Part shown: in pieces, positions 37,501-45,415 of the stretch
Layout of the letters: each line of letters starts with the position of its first letter
Position numbering within the stretch: the first letter of the stretch is position 1
Source: CAJXZP01 sp964195485
GTDB taxonomy: Bacteria > Bacteroidota > Bacteroidia > Flavobacteriales_G > Salibacteraceae
Assembly (NCBI GenBank): GCA_964195485.1
Contig: CAXMPG010000102.1
Location: 1 to 45,415 of the forward strand
Direction of reading: 5' to 3'
Length of the DNA stretch: 45,415 nt
Translations under genes and position numbers: made by a program
The notes under the pieces: generated by a model
Seen by the model: only the letters and a program-made list of their open reading frames with translations
Database searches by the model: none
Told to the model about the DNA's origin: nothing

Positions 37501-40466
37501 CTAACTATGTAAGAACAGGAAATTTCTCCGTTACTTTAGATGCGGCTGTTAACGGTGCATTCCCAGATCCAGTAAATTATTTAATAAAATCTTGGGATCT
37601 TTCCGCTTATACAGCTAATCCATTGAACATAGATTTTTGGATGATGGATCATGGTGAAGAGGTAGATGCTAATGACCGTGTTTGGATTAGAGGTAGTAAT
37701 ACTGATTCATGGATTGAGGTCTATAATTTAGTCTCTCCAAATTTATCGAATGGTGTTTGGCATAACATATCAATTCCTAGAATTGATACAATCATAACTA
37801 ATGCGGGTCAAACTTTAACATCAACGTTTGAAGTACGTTTTGGACAAGAAGACAATTTCACTTCTTCTAGTATAACGGCTTCTGATGGGTTCACGTTTGA
37901 TGATATCTCAGTCACTACCAATAGTGTATCACAAAACGCTTACCTGTGGTCTAACAATGACACAACAGCTTTGGTAACTGGATTAATAGCTGGCAAGTAC
38001 ATGGTAACGGTGACAAATGGTGCTGGATGCTCTGCTGTTGATTCGGTAACTATTATTGAGCCGACTCTTTTAATCTCATCTACGGTAGTTGATTCAAACG
38101 CTACATGTAATGGATTAACTGATGGAGGAGGAACTGCTTCTGCAACAGGAGGAACTGCTCCTTATACCTATGCATGGTCTACTTCAGCAACTACTGCAAC
38201 AGCTACCGGGTTAACAAATGCAAAACACTTTGTTACTATTACAGATGTCCAAGGATGTGCTGCAATAGATTCAATAACCATTATTGTGGAAGATACTGTT
38301 CGTCCGATGGTAATTACTCAAAACATTAATAGCTATTTAGATAATACCGGAAATTCAAACATAACAACTACAGATGTAGATAATGGTTCTAACGATGCGT
38401 GTGGAATTCAATCCATGCAATTAGACATCGCTACTTTCAACTGTAACAACATCGGGGCAAATACGGTTTACTTAATTGTTACTGATGTAAATGGAAACGG
38501 TGATTCTGCAACGGCAATCATCACCGTATTGGATACATTAAATCCAGTGGTTTCCGTACAAAACTACACGGCATATTTAGATGCTACTGGAAACATTTCA
38601 ATTGATTCCTCAAACGTTGATAACGGTTCTACGGATAACTGTTCTATCCAATCTATTGCTTTGAGTAATTCAAACTTCACATGTGCTAATGTTGGAACAA
38701 ACGCAGTACTTGTAACGGTAACTGATGTAAATGGAAACGCAGATACAGCCACTGCAACGGTGACTGTTTCAGATACTATTTCTCCAACAGTAAATACTCA
38801 AAACGTAACGGTGTACTTAGATGCTACAGGATCTGCTTCAATTACAACTGCTGATATTAATAACGGGACGACTGATAACTGTTCTATTCAATCTTTAAGT
38901 TTGGATAGCACCCAGTTTGATTGTTCTGAAACGGGATACAGTACAGTAGTTTTAACAGCTACGGATGCAAATGGAAACACTTCTACAAATACGGCAACAG
39001 TAACTGTTTTAGATACGATTAGCCCAACGGTAATCACGCAAAATCATACGGCTTATTTAAATCCGTCAGGGTTTGCCATAATTACTGAAAGTGATATTGA
39101 TAACGGTTCTTCTGATAACTGTTCTATTCAGTCATTGACATTAAGTCAAGTTATTTTCAACTGTGCAGATACTGGTTTAAATACGGTAGCTCTTCAAGTA
39201 ACAGATTTAAACGGAAACATTAGTTCTGCCAACGCTACCGTAACTATTTTGGATACGTTACTGCCAACTGTAAACACCCAAAATACAACGGTATATTTAG
39301 ATGCCTCAGGTCAAGCTTCAATTGTAGTTGCTGATATTGATAATGGTTCAACTGATAACTGCTCTGTTCAAAACATAGTGTTAGACATTACCAATTTTGA
39401 TTGTAGTAATGTAGGTCCAAATACGGTAGTACTTACCGTTACGGATGTGAATGGAAACTTAAACACGGCAACTGCGCAAGTAACGGTTATGGATACCATA
39501 GCACCAATTATGGTTACCCAAGACATCACGGTTTATTTAGATGCAACAGGAATGGCTGTTATTACAGATGCCGATATTGATAATGGTTCAACTGATAATT
39601 GTTCAATCCAATCGTATTCTTTGGATATCAGCTCTTTCAATTGCAACGACTTAGGAACAAACACCGTGATTCTAGCGGCTACCGATGTGAACGGAAACGT
39701 TAATTCTGCCAGTGCTGTGGTTACTGTTTTAGATACCATTACCCCGGTAATTACTTGTCCAGTTGCATTCTCTGATTGTGGTCCTGAAATTACTATTCCT
39801 GATGTGATTACTACTGATAACTGTATTACTACATTGACATTAACATCAGGTATTGCGTCTAATCAAACGTTCCCAGTAGGATTAACAACCAACACGTATG
39901 TGGTGGAAGATATCACTGGAAATTCTGCTACTTGTTCTGTTGACATTACACGCTACCCACAACCTGTGGTTACCGTAAGAGAAGACACTACGGTGTTTTA
40001 CGAACAAAGTGTTACCCTCTACTCTACTTCTGAGTTTGTAGTAGAATGGGATTGGACACCAGTAATGTTCTTAAATGACGCATCCAGTAATCAACCAATT
40101 TGCACCCCACAACATACGAGTAATTATACACTCGTTGGTAAAAGTGCTGATGGTTGTTACAGTGATCCTAAAACAGTAGCTATTACGATGAATGAGGCTG
40201 GAGCGGTTTTAGTTCCTAATACATTCTCACCAAATGGTGATGGATACAACGACTATTTTGAAATTGCAGGTATTTCTTTCCATCCAGATATGAGAATCAC
40301 TATTTTTAATAGAAATGGAGAAATCTTATTCCAAGAAACCGGATACGAAAATAACTGGGATGGTACCGCAAACGGAAAACTACTTCCGGTAGCTACCTAC
40401 TATTTCATTTTAGATCAAGGGAATGGAAAAGACCCAATTAAAGGTGACATCACCATCATCAAATAA
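34545..40466 (+). CDS. Giant SprB- and HYR-like-repeat surface protein with T9SS type B sorting domain
   Basis: 1973 aa. A signal peptide (MKKNFLQKLKVWPVLLLLVT, cleaved near VNAQ) is followed by an N-terminal domain (~34640-35100), a choice-of-anchor-D-like domain, and about ten SprB repeats (~35475-38290). The ninth is split by a ~190-aa jelly-roll-like domain (EGFENYSG... to ITASDGFTFDDISV). Then come six exactly 80-aa repeats (VxTQNxTxYLDATGxxxI...DNGSTDNCSIQS), one HYR-type domain (PVITCP), a PKD/Ig-like region, and a gliding-motility-type C-terminal domain (VPNTFSPNGDGYNDYFEI...) that is the T9SS type B signal. Type B substrates often need a PorP/SprF partner, and one is encoded within 10 bp downstream. 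Surface adhesion or motility role is inferred. Confidence 0.95.
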   Translation: MKKNFLQKLKVWPVLLLLVTMSISQVNAQKRSATDSVSGLGNNATARDWGRGFEFKPLEDILVTDLGIYPLAIDTFPVVLWDMTNQVKLAQLTITATQNSGYEYVTLGTPVYLSAGGSYAITMYGDQVGYFWGVSSQINSKLEYVAMRYCSSCSHSQSFPSGILPGYHYGLPDFLFVPNGLKIEGNNNAIAPSSTLTQVSNNTKFDSIPVATTDNNEFFAKNHSVTSEDTIILSGTPKVLITGANASDFSVTLQPAADTLFGGDSAAYNIAFTPSDTGYREAIVNINYIDSAQGATVYTYAISGIGYKTISLNVDSNVSCNGLSNGGITGSAIGGTSPFTYAWSNAATTASITGVGPGLYTLTITDASGFTLNSSATITEPAVLISASVIDSNVTCNSQSNGGATASALGGTTPYTYAWSNSATTASITGVIAGTYSVTITDQNGCTDSTSVVLSQPVITGSSAAVTSLLDCNNDTDGQVTASGSGGTTPYTYSWNTGGTAGLETGLGSGTYSVTVTDQNGCTDSTSVNLTQPTALLSATVVDSNISCNSFSDGGATASATGGTSAYTYTWSNSATTASINGVIASTYSVTITDQNGCTDSTTVTVSEPATMMAAVVIDSNISCNGFADGGATASATGGNTPYTFSWSNSATTASITGIVAGTYSTTITDANGCTSTNNGTVTQPATMVAAVVIDSNTSCNSFADGGATASSTGGTSPYTYSWSNSATTASITGVVAGTYTTTITDANGCTSTSSSTVTEPVVLANTVSLDSNDLGNGGGATASATGGNTPYVYSWSNGATTASVTGLFAGTYTVTVTDVKACSGSAPQSITITAGPIITMVLDSNVQCNGYSNGGITASVIGGTTPYTYAWNNSATTASLTGLIAGTYSVTVTDNNSLSSTASITVTEPSIPTTVTTVDTNVSCFGGSNGAATAGISQINTIYFEGFENYSGASTYSATTALLGLSGASFETSTTQGRVRIPAGANYVRTGNFSVTLDAAVNGAFPDPVNYLIKSWDLSAYTANPLNIDFWMMDHGEEVDANDRVWIRGSNTDSWIEVYNLVSPNLSNGVWHNISIPRIDTIITNAGQTLTSTFEVRFGQEDNFTSSSITASDGFTFDDISVTTNSVSQNAYLWSNNDTTALVTGLIAGKYMVTVTNGAGCSAVDSVTIIEPTLLISSTVVDSNATCNGLTDGGGTASATGGTAPYTYAWSTSATTATATGLTNAKHFVTITDVQGCAAIDSITIIVEDTVRPMVITQNINSYLDNTGNSNITTTDVDNGSNDACGIQSMQLDIATFNCNNIGANTVYLIVTDVNGNGDSATAIITVLDTLNPVVSVQNYTAYLDATGNISIDSSNVDNGSTDNCSIQSIALSNSNFTCANVGTNAVLVTVTDVNGNADTATATVTVSDTISPTVNTQNVTVYLDATGSASITTADINNGTTDNCSIQSLSLDSTQFDCSETGYSTVVLTATDANGNTSTNTATVTVLDTISPTVITQNHTAYLNPSGFAIITESDIDNGSSDNCSIQSLTLSQVIFNCADTGLNTVALQVTDLNGNISSANATVTILDTLLPTVNTQNTTVYLDASGQASIVVADIDNGSTDNCSVQNIVLDITNFDCSNVGPNTVVLTVTDVNGNLNTATAQVTVMDTIAPIMVTQDITVYLDATGMAVITDADIDNGSTDNCSIQSYSLDISSFNCNDLGTNTVILAATDVNGNVNSASAVVTVLDTITPVITCPVAFSDCGPEITIPDVITTDNCITTLTLTSGIASNQTFPVGLTTNTYVVEDITGNSATCSVDITRYPQPVVTVREDTTVFYEQSVTLYSTSEFVVEWDWTPVMFLNDASSNQPICTPQHTSNYTLVGKSADGCYSDPKTVAITMNEAGAVLVPNTFSPNGDGYNDYFEIAGISFHPDMRITIFNRNGEILFQETGYENNWDGTANGKLLPVATYYFILDQGNGKDPIKGDITIIK
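35475..38290 (+). repeat. About ten SprB repeats, one split by an inserted domain
   Basis: Units resemble those of the first adhesin (DSNxSCNGFADGGATASATGG) but are more diverged and carry TDQNGC or TDANGC. The ninth unit begins at ~37290 (DTNVSCFGGSNG), is interrupted at ~37365 and resumes at ~37935 (AYLWSNNDTTALVTGL). Confidence 0.88.
38301..39740 (+). repeat. Six HYR-like repeats of exactly 240 bp
   Basis: Equivalent positions (the VxTQN strand) recur at 38301, 38541, 38781, 39021, 39261 and 39501. Each 80-aa unit has YLDATG, DNGSTDNCSIQS and a DVNGN(x)xTAxxTV strand with two Cys. The tandem ends in a canonical HYR domain (ITCP). Confidence 0.92.
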
Positions 40467-40475
40467 TCAGTGAAC

Positions 40476-41447
40476 ATGAAAACTATATATACCATGAAAA
40501 GTCAAATTTTAACGATCGGTTTTGTGTTAACCATGTTAACGAGCTTTGGTCAACAAATTTCCAATTCTAACTTATACTTGGAAAACAGAACATTAATCAA
40601 CCAAGCGTATAGCGGGGTTGAATCAGGTAACGAATTATCTCTAGGGTACAGAAACCAATGGGCTGGCATAAGCAATGCGCCAGTTACCACACGTTTAAAC
40701 TTTAGAGGTTCTATTAATCGCCCAAACTTTGAGGCGGGTAGAAATACACCAACCACGGCAAGAACCACAAATTCTAGTGTAGTGCCAACCACAGGGTTTT
40801 GGGCCTATAATGGCATGATGGTTTATGACAACGCAGGTTTATTTAATCGCTTACAATTTTCTGTAGCCGGTGCGTACCATTTACCTATTACACGCAAGTT
40901 GATGTTGGCTTTTGCGCCAACGGTAACCTACTCAAATTTGAAAGTAGACGTGGCGAATATGCAATTGATTCGTCCAGACGATCCCGCTTACAATCAGTAT
41001 TTAGCTAACGGAGGTTCAAGTAACTTCTTAGGGTTAGATGCAGCAGTGGTTTTATATTCTAGAAGATTTTCTATTGGCTTTACTGCCGAACAATTAGCTT
41101 GGTTCGCTTTAGCTAATAACGACTTGGATGACGATATTCAATCACACTTTTTTGTGACTACTGATTACAAATTTAGAGTATCGGATGATTGGGAATTAAG
41201 ACCTACTGTTAATGCCAAATTAGGCGCAAATATTCCTGCTACATTCGATTTGTACGCACGTGCTGACTATCGTGACATCTTTTGGTTTGGAGCAGGCTAC
41301 CGAACTTCTAAAATGTGGATCGGCATGATTGGCCTTCACTTAAAAGATTCCATTCGTTTGGGATATTCTTATGACACCGGAATCATGGATGTAAGTAACA
41401 TCTCTAAAGGAAGTCACGAAATTTACTTGTCATACACTTTTAAATAA
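40476..41447 (+). CDS. PorP/SprF-family T9SS outer membrane protein
   Basis: 323 aa from the ATG at 40476; an ATG at 40494 starts the hydrophobic signal (MKSQILTIGFVLTMLTSFGQ) and is equally possible. Hallmarks of PorP/SprF are YLENRTLINQAYSGVESGNELSLGYRNQWAGISNAPVT near the start, the FSVAGAYHLPITRKLMLAFAPTVTYS strand, FWFGAGYRTSKMWIGMIGLHLKDSIRLGYSYD and the final GSHEIYLSYTFK, all beta-barrel-like. SprF is needed for surface localisation of SprB in Flavobacterium; here the partner is presumably the upstream type B protein. It begins 9 bp after that gene's stop and ends 7 bp before the OmpA gene. Confidence 0.93.
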   Translation: MKTIYTMKSQILTIGFVLTMLTSFGQQISNSNLYLENRTLINQAYSGVESGNELSLGYRNQWAGISNAPVTTRLNFRGSINRPNFEAGRNTPTTARTTNSSVVPTTGFWAYNGMMVYDNAGLFNRLQFSVAGAYHLPITRKLMLAFAPTVTYSNLKVDVANMQLIRPDDPAYNQYLANGGSSNFLGLDAAVVLYSRRFSIGFTAEQLAWFALANNDLDDDIQSHFFVTTDYKFRVSDDWELRPTVNAKLGANIPATFDLYARADYRDIFWFGAGYRTSKMWIGMIGLHLKDSIRLGYSYDTGIMDVSNISKGSHEIYLSYTFK

Positions 41448-41454
41448 ATAGAAC

Positions 41455-42876
41455 ATGTTAAAACAAATTACACTTATAACTATTGGTTTAGCTGTTTCTA
41501 CTGCATACGCAAATTCAGATAGCACATTAGTTCCATTTGATCCAATTCCAGCATCTGGTGTAGCCGAAATCTTTAATTCGTTAACAGATTCGAGTGATTA
41601 TATCATGCCAATTACAAGCGGGAAAACCGCTTATTTCACTAAAATTCAAACCAAGATGTCGCATAGAGATGCATCGGTAATTGTTCAACCAGAGCAAATG
41701 ACCGTTTCCGCATCAGATTTAACAGCAACCGCAACAGGAGGCTTATTAAATTGGGATATTTCGGTACCAAAAACTATTGTAGGTGCTTCGGTAAATAACG
41801 ATACGCTTTACGTTATGGGTTCTACCGATAGCCGTTTGAACTTTCAACAAGGGTTATTACGTGTTACAAAATCGGGTACTGGATGGTCTGAACCAAGTAA
41901 GATTAAAGTTAAAGGGTTTAAACCTACTTCTTGGTCATACGGAATGTATATGCACCCAACGGGCGATGTATTATTGATTTATCAAAAAACGGTTCTACCA
42001 GACAATTTCGAACTTTTTGTTTCCTTAAAAGAAGATTCAAATACCTATGGACAACCAATGAAACTTGCCACGGTAAATTCTCAAGGAAATGAAATTACTC
42101 CGTATTTAAGTATGGATAAGAAGAGGTTGTATTTTTCATCAAATGGGTTTAATGATGCGACAGATTCTACACAAGTAGAAAACTACGATTTATTCGTTTC
42201 TCAAGTAATAAACCAAGATTTCTCTGAGCTTTCTACTCCAGAGAGATTACCAAGTCATATCAATAACGAAAAAAGTTACGAGGCATATGTATCTGAAATT
42301 GACTCTAACAATCTGATATTTTCTTCAGACAGAAACGGTACAGGAATGCGTTTATTCGCAGCTCATATTACACGTGGTTATGTAGAACCTAAACCGGTTA
42401 TTGAACCCGTTATTGAAGAGGTTCTTGAAGAAGTGGAAGAAATAGTTCAAGTGGTAGAGGTGGTTGAGAAAACCGAGGAAATTAAAGTATTAGAGGAAAT
42501 CATACCTGAAGTTATTGGTGCTAAACCGGTAAAAATTGTTTTGAGTGGTAAGGAATTGAACTTTGCCACCGATCAATACAATGCTTCTCCAGAAGCCAAG
42601 GCCGTGATAGAAAAGTACTTCCCTTATACGGAAGAGAATAATGCACAAACCACTGAAATTTTCATTGTTGGTTATTCCGATTCTGTTGGAAGGGCAACCT
42701 ACAATCAATCTCTATCTAAGAAACGTGCGCAAACAATGAAAAACATTTTGGTGGATTTAGGCTGGAGCGCTGATAAAATCAAAGTAATTGGAAGAGGAGA
42801 AGAAAACCCTATTGCCGATAACAATACCGAAGAAGGAAGAGCTGAAAATAGACGGGTAGAGTTTCTAAAGAAATAA
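41455..42876 (+). CDS. OmpA-family protein with WD40-like (PD40) propeller
   Basis: 473 aa. A signal peptide (AVSTAYA) precedes a beta-propeller-like domain with PD40 motifs (PYLSMDKKRLYFSSNGFND; NLIFSSDRNGTG), a Glu/Val-rich spacer (residues ~310-355, likely extended) and a C-terminal OmpA peptidoglycan-binding domain (IVGYSDSVGRATYNQSLSKKRAQTMKNILVDLG...GRGEENPIADN...NRRVEF). It resembles PorE-type anchors of T9SS operons but lacks the lipoprotein signal of PorE. Being third in the adhesin-PorP-OmpA operon, it may tie the exported protein or the PorP barrel to the cell wall. Confidence 0.92.
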   Translation: MLKQITLITIGLAVSTAYANSDSTLVPFDPIPASGVAEIFNSLTDSSDYIMPITSGKTAYFTKIQTKMSHRDASVIVQPEQMTVSASDLTATATGGLLNWDISVPKTIVGASVNNDTLYVMGSTDSRLNFQQGLLRVTKSGTGWSEPSKIKVKGFKPTSWSYGMYMHPTGDVLLIYQKTVLPDNFELFVSLKEDSNTYGQPMKLATVNSQGNEITPYLSMDKKRLYFSSNGFNDATDSTQVENYDLFVSQVINQDFSELSTPERLPSHINNEKSYEAYVSEIDSNNLIFSSDRNGTGMRLFAAHITRGYVEPKPVIEPVIEEVLEEVEEIVQVVEVVEKTEEIKVLEEIIPEVIGAKPVKIVLSGKELNFATDQYNASPEAKAVIEKYFPYTEENNAQTTEIFIVGYSDSVGRATYNQSLSKKRAQTMKNILVDLGWSADKIKVIGRGEENPIADNNTEEGRAENRRVEFLKK

Positions 42877-42913
42877 ATTTTCAACTTCATCCTTACAAAA
42901 CTTCCATTTTTTC

Positions 42914-42948
42914 AAAAAGGCTGGTTTCCTATGAACCCAGCCTTTTTT
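42914..42948 (+). terminator. Terminator of the adhesin-PorP-OmpA operon
   Basis: AAAAAGGCTGG (42914-42924) and CCAGCCTTTTT (42937-42947) form an 11-bp stem with a T-run, 37 bp after the OmpA stop. Confidence 0.88.
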
Positions 42949-43051
42949 ATGCCCGATATATCTACAAATTAGGTTACTATCGTTAGTCGCGAAGCACCAA
43001 TTTGCTCCTTTCATAATGAGTAATGTCACCCTTTAAAAAACCCTCTATTCT

Positions 43052-43059
43052 TACCTTTG
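43052..43059 (+). promoter_or_regulatory. ppsA promoter -7 element
   Basis: TACCTTTG fits TAnnTTTG exactly and lies 38 bp before the ppsA ATG. No clear -33 TTTG at the usual distance. Confidence 0.45.
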
Positions 43060-43097
43060 CGACTTGAAAATCAATTTCAGTCTCAAAAAAACGTATA

Positions 43098-45415
43098 ATG
43101 AAAAAAAATGCGCCTTGGATTCTCGACCTATCAGAAGTTAACCTAGAAATGATTGATTCCGTAGGGGGGAAAAATGCCTCTTTAGGAGAAATGATTCAAA
43201 ACCTTGACGGAAGAGGAATAAATGTTCCAGGAGGGTTCGTAATTACTGTTGCTGCCTACAAAAAATACATCGAGCATAATAAATTGGAGAACAGAATAAA
43301 CGATGTTCTAAAAGAGCTAGATGTTGACAACATTGTTCAACTTCGTCAGGCGGGTTCACATATCCGGAACTTAATGTCGGATGGCGAATTCCCTAAGGAA
43401 TTGGAAGATGAAATCAAATCCAGTTACAAAGAACTTTCTCAAAAACATGGGAACGATTCCACCGATGTTGCTGTTCGTTCTTCCGCTACTGCTGAGGATT
43501 TACCCGATGCATCATTTGCCGGTCAGCAAGAAACTTTTTTAAATGTTCGGGGTACAACAGCCCTAATGAGCACCGTTAAAAGTTGTTTCGCTTCGCTATT
43601 TACAGACAGAGCAATTTCTTACCGTACTCAACGTGGTTTCAATCATAACGAAGTAATGCTTTCGGTTGGTGTTCAAAAAATGGTAAGATCCGATTTAGGT
43701 TCTTCCGGAGTCGCATTCTCTATCGATACCGAAAGTGGTTTTAAGGATGTCGTATTAATTAATGGCGCCTATGGTTTAGGCGAATTAGTGGTTCAAGGGG
43801 AAATCTCACCTGATGAATTTATTGTGCATAAACCTGCCTTAAAAAACGGAGCAAAAACGCCAATTTTAGAAAAGAAATTGGGTAAAAAGCATCATAAAAT
43901 GGTGTACGGAACTACCGTTTCTGAATTAGTTAAAAAAATTCCCGTACATGATTCTCTTAAAAATGAATTCTGTATTAACGAAGACCAAATTCTTCAATTA
44001 GCCGAATGGGTCTGTAAAATTGAGGATTATTACTCTAAGTTACGAGGCACTTGGACTCCAATGGATGTAGAGTGGGCCATTGACGGATTAACCAATGAAC
44101 TATTTATCGTTCAGGCTCGACCAGAAACGATTCACTCCCAATTACAAGGAGATACTATTGTTGAATTCCATATGAACGAAAAACCTGCCGCTGATAAACT
44201 CCTTATGGAAGGTATCGCAGTAGGCGATAAAATTGGTGCCGGGAAGGTTCGCAAAATGTTTTCGCTAGATGGTAGAGATGGCTCTGTGGATGAGTTGGAT
44301 TTTCAAGATGGAGAAGTTTTGGTTACAGAAATGACTGACCCTGATTGGGAGCCTATTATGAAAAAAGCCTCTGCAATTATTACGGATAAAGGAGGTCGAA
44401 CATGTCATGCCGCTATTGTGGCGCGTGAAATGGGTATTCCTGCAATTGTTGGTACGGGAAATGGTTCCGAGATACTATTAGATGGACAGGAAGTAACTGC
44501 TTCTTGCGCAGAAGGTGATGTAGCCAAAGTGTATTCTGGTATCATTCCTTTTGAGGTAACGGAAACGAATATTTCAGATTTACCAACTACCAAAACACCC
44601 ATTATGATGAACGTAGCTTCCCCAGAATTGGCGTTTAAATTTGCTAAAATCCCGAATGCTGGTGTGGGTTTAGCACGGGAAGAATTCATCATCAATAATT
44701 ATATAAAAGTCCACCCAATGGCGCTGTTAAAGCACAAAGAACTGGGTGATGATTTACTGACCAAACAAATTAACGCTCTTACTAAAGGATTTGAAAATGA
44801 AGAAGATTTCTTTATTCGAAAACTCTCCTATGGTGTTGGTAGAATTGCCGCAGCATTTTATCCGAACCAAGTGATCGTACGTTTCTCAGATTTTAAATCG
44901 AATGAATATTTCAATTTACTAGGAGGAAATCATTTTGAGCCAAAAGAAGAAAACCCAATGATTGGATGGCGTGGTGCTTCACGGTATTATGCGCCAGAAT
45001 ACAAAGAAGCTTTTGGGTTAGAATGTAAAGCCATTAAAAAAGTACGTGACGATATGGGATTAGATAACGTAACGGTTATGATTCCATTTTGCAGGACTCC
45101 AGAGGAAATGAAACGCGTGTTAGATACTATGGAAGAGTTTGACCTAAAACGTGGCGAGAACGGGCTTAAGGTATTCTTAATGGCCGAATTACCATCCAAT
45201 ATTTTAATGGCAGAAGAGTTTGCCGCACATATTGACGGGTTTTCCATTGGCTCAAACGATTTAACGCAATTAACATTAGGATTAGACAGAGATTCTAGTT
45301 TGGTAGCACATCTATACGATGAAAGAAACCCAGCAGTAAAACGCTTGATTAGTAACCTTATTAAAACCGTAAAACCACTAGGTGTTAAAGTAGGAATCGG
45401 CGGTCAAGGTCCATC
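43098..45415 (+). CDS. ppsA: Phosphoenolpyruvate synthase (3' end outside window)
   Basis: 772 complete codons to the window edge, with about 40 missing relative to the usual ~800 aa. It converts pyruvate and ATP to PEP, AMP and phosphate in gluconeogenesis. Visible are the N-terminal ATP-grasp region (SVGGKNASLGEM; VAVRSSATAEDLPDASFAGQQETFLN), the central phospho-His domain (TDKGGRTCHAAIVAREMGIPAIVG, catalytic His in TCH), and the C-terminal PEP-binding barrel (GWRGASRYYAPEY; MIPFCRTPEEM; FSIGSNDLTQLTLGLDRD). At the very end the motif reads GIGGQGPS where E. coli PpsA has GICGQGPS, so the conserved Cys is Gly. It stands alone after a strong terminator. Confidence 0.96.
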   Translation, partial: MKKNAPWILDLSEVNLEMIDSVGGKNASLGEMIQNLDGRGINVPGGFVITVAAYKKYIEHNKLENRINDVLKELDVDNIVQLRQAGSHIRNLMSDGEFPKELEDEIKSSYKELSQKHGNDSTDVAVRSSATAEDLPDASFAGQQETFLNVRGTTALMSTVKSCFASLFTDRAISYRTQRGFNHNEVMLSVGVQKMVRSDLGSSGVAFSIDTESGFKDVVLINGAYGLGELVVQGEISPDEFIVHKPALKNGAKTPILEKKLGKKHHKMVYGTTVSELVKKIPVHDSLKNEFCINEDQILQLAEWVCKIEDYYSKLRGTWTPMDVEWAIDGLTNELFIVQARPETIHSQLQGDTIVEFHMNEKPAADKLLMEGIAVGDKIGAGKVRKMFSLDGRDGSVDELDFQDGEVLVTEMTDPDWEPIMKKASAIITDKGGRTCHAAIVAREMGIPAIVGTGNGSEILLDGQEVTASCAEGDVAKVYSGIIPFEVTETNISDLPTTKTPIMMNVASPELAFKFAKIPNAGVGLAREEFIINNYIKVHPMALLKHKELGDDLLTKQINALTKGFENEEDFFIRKLSYGVGRIAAAFYPNQVIVRFSDFKSNEYFNLLGGNHFEPKEENPMIGWRGASRYYAPEYKEAFGLECKAIKKVRDDMGLDNVTVMIPFCRTPEEMKRVLDTMEEFDLKRGENGLKVFLMAELPSNILMAEEFAAHIDGFSIGSNDLTQLTLGLDRDSSLVAHLYDERNPAVKRLISNLIKTVKPLGVKVGIGGQGP

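Noticed and set aside
42960..43097. Possible tRNA or small RNA before ppsA
   Set aside because: No cloverleaf, conserved TPsiC box or stable structure could be found; the stretch looks like a simple promoter region.

Overview
The window looks like chromosomal DNA from an aerobic or facultatively denitrifying member of the Bacteroidota, most likely a marine-type Flavobacteriales. The evidence is low G+C by eye, TAnnTTTG-type -7 promoter elements instead of sigma70 hexamers, few Shine-Dalgarno sequences, type IX secretion (T9SS) sorting domains, SprB-repeat adhesins and a PorP/SprF-like protein. No insertion sequence, tRNA, rRNA or CRISPR array was recognised.

Region 1 (1-14230) is a denitrification and NO-defence island, almost all on the minus strand. 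After a truncated Fic gene (plus strand) come, in map order: an ECF sigma factor with a membrane protein that joins an anti-sigma-like N-terminus to an FGE/SUMF1 fold; then nirK (copper nitrite reductase with a fused cytochrome c), nirV, an SCO-type copper chaperone, norE and a small COX4-like protein, transcribed in that order; then norQ and norD; norC and norB; nsrR-like and ric; and a large flippase-like membrane protein. Together these reduce nitrite to NO (NirK) and NO to N2O (NorCB). NorQ/NorD, NirV and SCO are probable maturation factors, Ric repairs NO-damaged iron-sulfur clusters and the Rrf2 protein is the probable NO sensor. No nosZ is present in the window. A dyad of the form AAAGAY-N6-RTCTTTT lies upstream of nirK, norC and ric and is a candidate shared operator; norC also has a Crp/Fnr-type box at class II spacing.

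Region 2 (14247-22065) is ordinary housekeeping: an ArsC/Spx-like protein, lysS, a TPR lipoprotein, recA, a BCP peroxiredoxin, a DUF302 protein with a Crp-like site, a fungal-type cytosine deaminase with a GNAT acetyltransferase, and a YiaA-like membrane protein.

Region 3 (22359-42876) is a surface-adhesin locus on the plus strand. A TPR/HisKA_2 sensor kinase and a LytTR response regulator precede two giant T9SS substrates (about 2966 and 1973 aa). The first adhesin is preceded by a direct repeat that fits the LytTR box consensus with exact 12-bp spacing, suggesting direct control by the adjacent two-component pair. The second adhesin is followed at once by a PorP/SprF-like protein and an OmpA-family protein, forming a likely export/anchoring operon.

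Region 4 (43098-end) is a phosphoenolpyruvate synthase cut off by the window end.
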